Below are positions 1 through 5,116 of a stretch of 5,116 nucleotides of DNA, in pieces. Source of the DNA: an uncultured Selenomonadales bacterium (GTDB taxonomy: Bacteria; Bacillota; Negativicutes; Selenomonadales; Selenomonadaceae); NCBI GenBank assembly GCA_947165405.1, contig CAMVAG010000144.1, positions 1 to 5,116 on the forward strand. The letters are read 5' to 3'. How positions within the stretch are numbered: position 1 is the first letter of the stretch; the number at the start of each line of letters is the position of its first letter. The notes below the pieces were generated by a model that saw nothing but the letters and a program-made list of their open reading frames with translations, did no database searches and was not told where the DNA came from. The position numbers and the translations under genes were made by a program.

Positions 1-2142
1 ATGGGCTCGCAAAAAATTCAGCGCGTCGATAAATTTTGCCGTCTTAATCAAAAGCACGAAACGATACACGCCGCGCAGATTGGCAATGGCAGCAGGAATC
101 GGTCCGAAAATTTCTTGACGCTCCGAAGATTTTTTTGCAACCTCGTCTCTGAACATGAGGCGAATTTTTTTTGCAATGTTCTTGGCTACGTCCTCGTTGG
201 CGGAGGAAATTATAAGCTTAATCAATCTGCAGAAGGGCGGGAAAAAAACTTCTTCGCGTTGAGGCAACTCGTTGGCAAAAAATTTTTCGTAGTCTTGAGC
301 GCAACCGAATCGAATCGCCGCCGCGTCGCAGTTGTAGGCTTGAACGATGACTTTGCCCGGTAAATCTGCTCGACCTGCCCGACCCGCCGCCTGCGTTATC
401 AGCGTGAAACAAGTTTCCGCCGCCCGAAAGTTTGCAAAACTCAAAGCAGCGTCAGCACTCAAAACACCGACGGTCGTCACGCCGCTGATGTCATGACCTT
501 TGGCAACCATTTGCGTCCCGAATAAAATATCGAACTCGTGCGCGGCGAAGGCGTCAAGAATTTTTTTGTGCCCGAATTTTTCTCGCGTCGAGTCTCTGTC
601 CATGCGCAAGAGTCTTGCGTTCGGCAAAAATTTTTTCAAAGCCGCTTCCAATTTTTCAGTGCCTGTGCCCAAAAATTTTATGTGGTTGCTTCCGCAGACG
701 GGACAAGTTTTCGGAGGCTCCGCTTCGACTTCGCAACGATGGCATCTCAATTTTCCGTCAGCGTGATAAGTCATGGGCAAGCCGCAATCGGGACACCTTG
801 CAACTTCGCCGCAAGCTCTGCACATCACGACCGTCGACCAGCCGCGTCGATTTAAAAGCAGTATCGCCTGTTGATTCGCCGCCAAAGTTTTTTTCAAAAG
901 CTCAATCAACTCTCGGCTCAAGACTTCTCTGTTGCCGGAAAGAAGTTCGCCGCGCATGTCGACGCATTTGACTTCGGGCAGAGGATTGTTCATGACTCGT
1001 TGCGGCATTTTTAAAAGAATCAATTCGCCGTGCTTTGCGCGATAAAAAGTTTCAAGGCTCGGTGTCGCCGACCCGAAGACTATCGCCGCCTCATGAAAGC
1101 TTGCAAATTTTTCGGCTACCGTTCGCGCATGATAACGCGGCGGGTTTTTGTCTTGCTTGTAAGAGGAATCTTGTTCCTCGTCCATGACAATCAAGCCGAC
1201 GTTGTCAATCGGCGTGAACAATGCCGAACGCGCTCCGATAACAATTCCGACCTCGCCGCCGCGTATCTTGTGGAAGGTATCGGCTCGTTCGGGCAAGCTC
1301 AAGCGGCTGTGAAGGACTGCCACGTCAGAAAAGTGCGCTTTAAAATTTGAAACGATTTGTCCGGTCAAAGCAATCTCCGGAACCAAAATTATCACGCGCC
1401 GACCGAGCCGCCTCGTTATCTTCGCCAGCTCGATGTAAACTTGTGTCTTGCCCGAACCCGTCACGCCGTGCAATAAAAATCCTTGAAACTTTCGCGCCGT
1501 CAAAAATTTTTCGACCGCCGCAATCGCCGCGATTTGTTCCGCCGTCAGCTCAAAATTTTTCGGCACCGATTTTATTTTTGAATAGCTGTCGCGTAAAATT
1601 CTTCGCTCCTCGACTTTGACCAAGCCCGCTTTGATTAATTTGTTTGCCGTCTCCAAAGTAATTTTTTTTTCGTCAAGTTCGAATCTCCGAAGCTCACCGC
1701 ACTCCGCCAAAATTTTTAACATCTTCAACTGCGCGGGCTTGTTTGAAAAATTTTTCTCCTCGAAGGCTCCCGACAACTTGAAAACTTTTTCGTAACGCGC
1801 AGAAATTTTTTTGCCCTTGCGACCCGGCATGAATAATCCCATCGTCAACGACAGCGGACACAAATAAATTTCCGACAGCCAACGCGCCGCGCTCATCATT
1901 TCGGGCGTGAACCATGCCTCCTCGTCGATAGCGTCAAAAATTTCTTTAAGCTCAAATTCAAAAGTCGTCGCGTCGTCAATTTCGTTCGTGTTCATGACAA
2001 AGCCGTCAACTTTCATCTTTCCGAACGGAACAATCACGCGCCAGCCTGCCGATAAAAATTTCAAACGGTCGGGCACGCGGTAAGTAAAATTTTTGTCGAT
2101 ACTGTTCGCGGGAACATTCACGCAGACTTCCGCAACTATCAT
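1..2142 (-). CDS. priA: Primosomal protein N' (replication restart helicase PriA), C-terminus cut by window edge
   Basis: PriA is a superfamily 2 3'-to-5' DNA helicase that recognises stalled or collapsed replication forks in the cytoplasm and helps reload the replicative helicase. The minus-strand frame is open from ATG at 2142-2140 to base 1 (714 codons, no stop). The N-terminus (MIVAEVCVNV, then YRVPD and WRVIVPFG) matches the PriA 3'-DNA-binding domain. Helicase motifs appear in order: Walker A GVTGSGKT (226-233), PEIALT (255-260), DEEQDSSYKQ (321-330, usually DEEH), GSATPS (357-362), NRRGW (431-435) and AGRAGR (586-591). Between the last two lie eight zinc-binding cysteines in four CxxC pairs: 441/444, 450/453, 467/470 and 480/483. 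The start is fixed by AAGGAG (2156-2151), 8 nt upstream, and an in-frame stop at 2157-2155. Family members run about 730-800 residues, so probably only the last few tens of residues are missing. It is divergent from the operon on its right. Confidence 0.97.
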   Translation of the reverse strand, partial: MIVAEVCVNVPANSIDKNFTYRVPDRLKFLSAGWRVIVPFGKMKVDGFVMNTNEIDDATTFEFELKEIFDAIDEEAWFTPEMMSAARWLSEIYLCPLSLTMGLFMPGRKGKKISARYEKVFKLSGAFEEKNFSNKPAQLKMLKILAECGELRRFELDEKKITLETANKLIKAGLVKVEERRILRDSYSKIKSVPKNFELTAEQIAAIAAVEKFLTARKFQGFLLHGVTGSGKTQVYIELAKITRRLGRRVIILVPEIALTGQIVSNFKAHFSDVAVLHSRLSLPERADTFHKIRGGEVGIVIGARSALFTPIDNVGLIVMDEEQDSSYKQDKNPPRYHARTVAEKFASFHEAAIVFGSATPSLETFYRAKHGELILLKMPQRVMNNPLPEVKCVDMRGELLSGNREVLSRELIELLKKTLAANQQAILLLNRRGWSTVVMCRACGEVARCPDCGLPMTYHADGKLRCHRCEVEAEPPKTCPVCGSNHIKFLGTGTEKLEAALKKFLPNARLLRMDRDSTREKFGHKKILDAFAAHEFDILFGTQMVAKGHDISGVTTVGVLSADAALSFANFRAAETCFTLITQAAGRAGRADLPGKVIVQAYNCDAAAIRFGCAQDYEKFFANELPQREEVFFPPFCRLIKLIISSANEDVAKNIAKKIRLMFRDEVAKKSSERQEIFGPIPAAIANLRGVYRFVLLIKTAKFIDALNFLRAH

Positions 2143-2174
2143 GAGCCGAACTCCTTAAATATTTTTGTCGCCAC

Positions 2175-2203
2175 ATTCTAAACGAAAATTTTTGCGCGGG
2201 CAA
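2175..2203 (-). promoter_or_regulatory. Predicted sigma-70-type promoter for priA
   Basis: Reading the minus strand, TTGCCC (2203-2198) is followed by a 17-nt spacer and TAGAAT (2180-2175). These match the -35 consensus at 4 of 6 and the -10 consensus at 5 of 6. Transcription would begin near 2168, giving a leader of roughly 26 nt that contains the AAGGAG site of priA. Its -35 box lies inside the spacer of the opposing promoter. This is prediction from consensus only. Confidence 0.55.
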
Positions 2204-2219
2204 GATTTTATGTTATAAT
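2192..2219 (+). promoter_or_regulatory. Predicted extended -10 promoter for the phosphatase/acyl-CoA synthetase operon
   Basis: A perfect TATAAT (2214-2219) is preceded by TG at 2211-2212, forming an extended -10 element (TGnTATAAT). The -35 region is weak: TTGCGC at 2192-2197 with a 16-nt spacer matches 3 of 6, which an extended -10 can offset. Transcription would start near 2226, leaving a leader of about 22 nt. The promoter overlaps the divergent priA promoter, so the two may compete for RNA polymerase. Confidence 0.65.
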
Positions 2220-2247
2220 CGGCGGCGAAAGGAGCGGAAGAATTTTC

Positions 2248-2985
2248 ATGAAAGATATTCTCGATGTTCACATACACACGACGGCCTCGACGCACGCTTA
2301 CAGCACGTTCGGCGAAGTCATTGCGGCAGCAAAATCAAAAGGGCTTGAGCTTATCGGTATCGCCGACCATGCACCGAGCGTTCCGGGTTCGATTCACAAT
2401 TTTTATTTTGCAAATTTCAAAGTCATTCCCCGCGACGCTTACGGCATAAAAATTGCAATGGGTTCGGAACTCAACATTATCGACTATTCGGGCAGCACCG
2501 ACCTCCCCGCGCAGCTTTTGAAAAAGCTTGATTATGCAATCGCAAGCTTGCACAAAGAATGCATTGATTCGGGCAGTGTCGAAGAAAATACGGCGGCGAT
2601 AATCGGCGCAATGAAAAATCCTCACGTCGTGATTATCGGTCACCCCGACAATCCTCAATTCCCCGCAGACTTGGAGGCAGTCGCTCAAGCGGCAAAAGAT
2701 TTCGGCGTTCTCTTGGAAGTCAACAGCCATTCCTATTTGCCGACGGGGCATCGCGCAGGTTCGGCGGAAAATGCAAAGATAATGTTGGCGGCTTGCAAAA
2801 AATACGGCACGAAAGTTATCATGGGTTCCGACGCTCATATCGACCTCGATGTCGGCAATCACAACTTGTCGCAAAAAGTTTTGGCGGAAAATAATTTCCC
2901 CGAAGAACTTGTCGTCAATTCAAGCGTCGAAAAATTTTTTGAGTGCGTCAAGTACAGAAAATCATTGGCACCGAAAGGAGCGTAA
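2248..2985 (+). CDS. YcdX-like PHP-domain phosphatase/phosphoesterase
   Basis: This is a 245-residue stand-alone PHP (polymerase and histidinol phosphatase) domain protein, a family of cytoplasmic metal-dependent phosphoesterases. It opens with DVHIHT, then STHAYST, the signature of the YcdX branch. Nine candidate metal ligands are visible: H8, H10, H16, H41 (in ADH), E74 (in GSELN), H102, H132 (in GHPDNP), D195 and H197 (in GSDAH). As I recall the E. coli YcdX trinuclear zinc site, these fall one residue after its ligands, and the length (245 aa) is also the same, so an active enzyme is likely. The physiological substrate of this branch is not firmly known; histidinol phosphatase is less likely because no his genes are nearby. 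The ATG has AGGAG at 2230-2234 (13 nt away) or GGAAG at 2236-2240 (7 nt away). It is first in a three-gene operon; the next gene starts 5 nt after its TAA. Confidence 0.93.
   Translation: MKDILDVHIHTTASTHAYSTFGEVIAAAKSKGLELIGIADHAPSVPGSIHNFYFANFKVIPRDAYGIKIAMGSELNIIDYSGSTDLPAQLLKKLDYAIASLHKECIDSGSVEENTAAIIGAMKNPHVVIIGHPDNPQFPADLEAVAQAAKDFGVLLEVNSHSYLPTGHRAGSAENAKIMLAACKKYGTKVIMGSDAHIDLDVGNHNLSQKVLAENNFPEELVVNSSVEKFFECVKYRKSLAPKGA
2974..2980 (+). promoter_or_regulatory. Ribosome binding site that sets the TTG start of the acyl-CoA synthetase
   Basis: AAAGGAG lies inside the last codons of the phosphatase gene, 10 nt before TTG at 2991. The only other upstream start in this frame, GTG at 2943, has the AT-rich tail of the phosphatase in front of it and no Shine-Dalgarno sequence. 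No ATG occurs in this frame until well inside the enzyme. The site therefore favours TTG 2991. Confidence 0.7.
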
Positions 2986-2990
2986 ACAAT

Positions 2991-4457
2991 TTGTTAGTTC
3001 ATGAAATAATAAACAACGGGCGCGAAGCAGATATTGCGATCGTCGACGAGGGGCGGCAGATAACCTATTCGCAACTCAAGCAGGGCATAAAAAAATATCG
3101 CAATCGCCTTTACGAGCTGGGCATTCGTCAAGGCGACCGCGTCGGAATTTTTTCACGCAACAGCACGGAATTTATCTACACATATTTTGCGATAAGTTCA
3201 TTGGGCGCAATCAACGTCCCGATAAATTTTCAGCTGAGCCCTCGCGAAACGGCTTACATTTTGCAAGACGCCGGCGTCGAACATCTTTTGACTTACGAGC
3301 CGTTGACATTCGAAGAAAAACTTTCCGTCATTCAACACGACATTGCGACCTTCGGCGATAAAATTTCTCCCGAAGCTCCCGAACTTCCCGAAGACTTCAG
3401 CGACAACGAACCCTGCGTCATAATTTACACGTCAGGCACGACCGGCAATCCCAAAGGCGCGATGCTTTCCCATAAAAATTTGGTCTGCAATACGCGGCAA
3501 TGTGAAGTTTTCAAATGCCACGATAAATGCAAAGTCCTCTGCGTCCTGCCGATGTATCATTGCTTCGGTTGGACTTGCGTCGTGCTGAATACTTTCTATC
3601 GCGGCGCGGAACTCGACGTTATGCGCGTCTTCAAGCCCAAAGATATGATTGACATGGTGCGCGAGCAGCTGATAACAGATATAATCGCGGTGCCTTCGAT
3701 TTTCAAATTGGTTACCGCTCTTGCCAAGCCCGAAGATTTTAAGTCGGTCAGATTTTTCATGAGCGGCGGCACGACTCTGCCCGATAAAATCGTCGACGAG
3801 TTCAAAGCAAAATTCGGAGCACCTATCGCGGAAGGCTACGGCTTGTCGGAGGCGTCGCCTGCAGTTTTCTTGACCACTCACGGAGAAGAGCGTCAAGGTT
3901 CTTGCGGCAAGCTTTTAAAAGGCACAGAAGTTCGGCTTGTCGACGAGGAAGGCAAGGACGTTGCTCAAGGCGAAGTCGGCGAAGTTTTGGTGCGCGGCGG
4001 ACAAGTCATGCTCGGCTATTGGAATAATCCCAAAGCGACGGCAGAGGCTCTTGACGCGGAAGGTTGGCTGCACACGGGCGACGTAGGCAAAGTCGACGAG
4101 GACGGCTATTATTACATCGTCAATCGAATCAAAGAAATGATTATCAGCATGGGCGAAAATATTTATCCCCGCGAGGTCGAGGAAGTTGTCTACAAATTCG
4201 ACGGCATAAAAGATGCGGCGGTTCTCGGCGTCGACGACAAATTGCGCGGGCAAGTCGGTGCGTGTTTCTATGAAGTTCAAGACGGCGCGACCGTTGACCC
4301 TCGCGAACTGAAAAAATTTTTGCAGAAAAATCTTGCGCTGTACAAAATTCCTCGCGAATTCAAGCAGATAACCGAAATGCCGCGCACTTCGACCGGAAAA
4401 ATTTCCAAGCGCAAAATTTTAGAGGATTATCTTGCAGCTAAGGAGGGCTCTGCTTGA
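2991..4457 (+). CDS. Acyl-CoA synthetase, AMP-binding (ANL) superfamily; probable fatty acid--CoA ligase
   Basis: It is expected to activate a carboxylic acid with ATP to an acyl-adenylate and transfer it to CoA in the cytoplasm. Numbered from TTG 2991 (488 aa), the ANL core motifs are all present: P-loop YTSGTTGNPKG (146-156), GYGLSEASP (282-290), HTGD (361-364), the RIKEMI hinge region (from 379) followed by GENIYPREVE (388-397), and RTSTGKISKRK (465-475) with the catalytic lysine at 470. No carrier-protein or condensation domain follows, so it is a stand-alone ligase rather than an NRPS module. The chain is shorter than typical long-chain ligases of about 510-560 aa, mainly because only about 37 residues separate the LTYEP strand from the P-loop segment. 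Substrate chain length cannot be read from motifs; an aryl or short-chain acid is possible. A GTG start at 2943 would add 16 residues but lacks a ribosome binding site. It sits 5 nt after the phosphatase gene and overlaps the next gene by 4 nt (TTGA). Confidence 0.93.
   Translation: MLVHEIINNGREADIAIVDEGRQITYSQLKQGIKKYRNRLYELGIRQGDRVGIFSRNSTEFIYTYFAISSLGAINVPINFQLSPRETAYILQDAGVEHLLTYEPLTFEEKLSVIQHDIATFGDKISPEAPELPEDFSDNEPCVIIYTSGTTGNPKGAMLSHKNLVCNTRQCEVFKCHDKCKVLCVLPMYHCFGWTCVVLNTFYRGAELDVMRVFKPKDMIDMVREQLITDIIAVPSIFKLVTALAKPEDFKSVRFFMSGGTTLPDKIVDEFKAKFGAPIAEGYGLSEASPAVFLTTHGEERQGSCGKLLKGTEVRLVDEEGKDVAQGEVGEVLVRGGQVMLGYWNNPKATAEALDAEGWLHTGDVGKVDEDGYYYIVNRIKEMIISMGENIYPREVEEVVYKFDGIKDAAVLGVDDKLRGQVGACFYEVQDGATVDPRELKKFLQKNLALYKIPREFKQITEMPRTSTGKISKRKILEDYLAAKEGSA
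4440..4446 (+). promoter_or_regulatory. Strong Shine-Dalgarno deciding the TTG start of the small exported protein
   Basis: AAGGAGG, a full anti-16S match, is embedded in the 3' end of the acyl-CoA synthetase gene with a 7-nt spacer to TTG at 4454. The TTG shares bases with the upstream TGA stop in a TTGA overlap, the usual arrangement for translational coupling. The signal peptide begins exactly at this codon (MKKFL), which confirms the start. Confidence 0.85.
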
Positions 4458-5020
4458 AAAAATTTTTAACGGCTCTGATTGTCTTGCTGATGTTTTCCGC
4501 ACAGGTCGAGGCGATTCCCTTCACGCGCACGCAGCTTGACAAAATGTATTTCGACGCCGGGCAAGTGCAAGCGACTTCGACACTCAACCTCAACGCCGAA
4601 ACTTTCAAAGAAAAATTCAACGGATTGATAACGCCGATACTCAAAGAGGCAATGGGCACCGACGACGTTTCGGCAATGGCGCATTTGTTCTTGATAAAGG
4701 ATTACAAAATTATCGGCGAAACTTTCACGAACATGTTCGGCGATTATCGCGTTGCGGTCGTCGGGCAGTGCGCGGCGGATGGCAATTTCAAAGCGTTGAG
4801 CCTCTGCTACACGACGCCCGAAGAGCGCGACGAATCCATTTTTACAATCTGGTTGCTTACGGCGTTCGTGAAGAGTATTTCTCCCGAAGTCAATCCTCAA
4901 ACTTTGATGAACGAGTTGACGGCAGAAAATTCTTCGGGCAGTGTCGTTGAAGGCGGCATAAAATTTTCAATCACTTCGGAGGGAAATTTAAACACTTTGA
5001 CGGCGACCGCGACCAACTGA
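4454..5020 (+). CDS. Small exported protein of unknown function
   Basis: I do not recognise this family. The 188-residue product starts at TTG and has a classic Sec signal peptide: MKK, a hydrophobic stretch at about residues 4-15, then a probable signal peptidase I site after VEA (residues 18-20). No lipobox cysteine follows, so the mature protein of about 168 residues should be released to the cell envelope or outside rather than lipid-anchored. It contains two cysteines (106 and 118), which might form a disulfide. There are no obvious repeats, metal motif or catalytic signature. The middle looks helical (about 50-95 and 127-155) and the tail is Thr/Ser-rich and strand-like (about 165-188). 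Its reading frame has the same codon style as its neighbours, which argues against recent acquisition. It overlaps the acyl-CoA synthetase by 4 nt, and a terminator follows 10 nt after its TGA, making it the last gene of the operon. Confidence 0.88.
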   Translation: MKKFLTALIVLLMFSAQVEAIPFTRTQLDKMYFDAGQVQATSTLNLNAETFKEKFNGLITPILKEAMGTDDVSAMAHLFLIKDYKIIGETFTNMFGDYRVAVVGQCAADGNFKALSLCYTTPEERDESIFTIWLLTAFVKSISPEVNPQTLMNELTAENSSGSVVEGGIKFSITSEGNLNTLTATATN

Positions 5021-5030
5021 AATTAAAAAT

Positions 5031-5060
5031 TTCTCGGCAAAAAAAGTCGAGAATTTTTTT
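5031..5060 (+). terminator. Rho-independent terminator of the three-gene operon
   Basis: The stem TTCTCGGC (5031-5038) pairs with GTCGAGAA (5046-5053), giving 8 bp with one G-U wobble. It closes a loop of seven A (5039-5045) and is followed at once by seven T (5054-5060). The A-rich bases just before the stem can extend the pairing with the T-tract. It begins 10 nt after the stop of the exported protein gene. Confidence 0.92.
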
Positions 5061-5078
5061 GGGAAAAGAGGGCAGAAG

Positions 5079-5116
5079 GTGAAAGGATGGCGTAATGACG
5101 GGAAAAAGCGGTTGAA
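5079..5116 (+). CDS. Possible start of a further ORF, cut by window edge (doubtful)
   Basis: After the terminator, a GTG at 5079 opens a frame (MKGWRNDGKKRL) that runs to the edge without a stop, with an AAGAGGG-like sequence (5066-5072) 6 nt before it. Only 12 codons are visible, so this may be leader sequence of the next gene instead. The nearby ATG at 5088 is followed at once by GCG TAA, and the ATG at 5095 ends after six codons. Confidence 0.2.
   Translation, partial: MKGWRNDGKKRL

Noticed and set aside
1..1619. A chain of plus-strand ORFs of 88-120 codons opposite priA
   Set aside because: They lie wholly antisense to a gene with complete PriA motifs, show no recognisable domains and overlap each other in different frames. 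They are by-products of the priA codon bias.
2185..2193. The AAAATTTTT motif between the divergent promoters as a possible operator
   Set aside because: The same kind of motif is scattered through all the coding regions, so its presence here is not specific evidence of a binding site.
2335..2874. A 179-codon minus-strand ORF antisense to the phosphatase
   Set aside because: It is fully contained in a well-supported gene, lacks any recognisable motif, and exists because the opposite frame has few stop-complement codons.
2192..4254. An identical 13-base word (TTGCGCGGGCAAG) at 2192-2204 and 4242-4254
   Set aside because: One copy is intergenic and the other encodes LRGQ in the ligase. The flanks differ, and a single shared 13-mer rich in common codons is most likely coincidence.
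3432..4280. Minus-strand ORFs of 154 and 121 codons antisense to the acyl-CoA synthetase
   Set aside because: They cover the conserved ANL motifs on the other strand and have no domain signal of their own.
4466..4900. A 144-codon minus-strand ORF opposite the exported protein
   Set aside because: The plus-strand frame has a Shine-Dalgarno, a signal peptide and a terminator in the right places; the antisense frame has none of these.

Overview
The window looks like chromosomal DNA from an anaerobic, low-to-mid GC Firmicutes-type bacterium. A Negativicutes/Selenomonadales-like host is my best guess, from the Bacillus/Clostridium-style PriA N-terminus, strong AGGAG-type ribosome binding sites, TTG start codons, and a codon style that mixes GC-ending codons with AAA, TTT and ATT. 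The lineage is inference only. I see no mobile element, CRISPR array, tRNA, rRNA or phage gene.

Layout. The left 2.14 kb is one long minus-strand gene, priA, which encodes the replication-restart helicase. It is open at the left edge: 714 codons are visible and only the extreme C-terminus is missing. A short divergent intergenic region (2143-2247) carries what look like two overlapping promoters facing in opposite directions. To the right is a plus-strand unit of three tightly packed genes: a YcdX-like PHP-domain metal-dependent phosphatase (2248-2985), a compact acyl-CoA synthetase of the AMP-binding family (2991-4457), and a small exported protein of unknown function (4454-5020). The gaps are +5 nt and a 4-nt overlap, and a clear Rho-independent terminator follows at 5031-5060. 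The last 56 bases lie beyond the terminator and hold only a doubtful start of a further ORF.

How the genes relate. PriA is a housekeeping protein and is transcribed away from the rest. The three rightward genes appear to form one self-contained operon with its own promoter and terminator. Its biochemical theme would be phosphoester hydrolysis, activation of a carboxylic acid to an acyl-CoA, and an exported partner, but the substrate and the reason for this grouping cannot be read from the sequence. The window is largely ordinary. The least explained items are the exported orphan protein and its co-transcription with the phosphatase and ligase.
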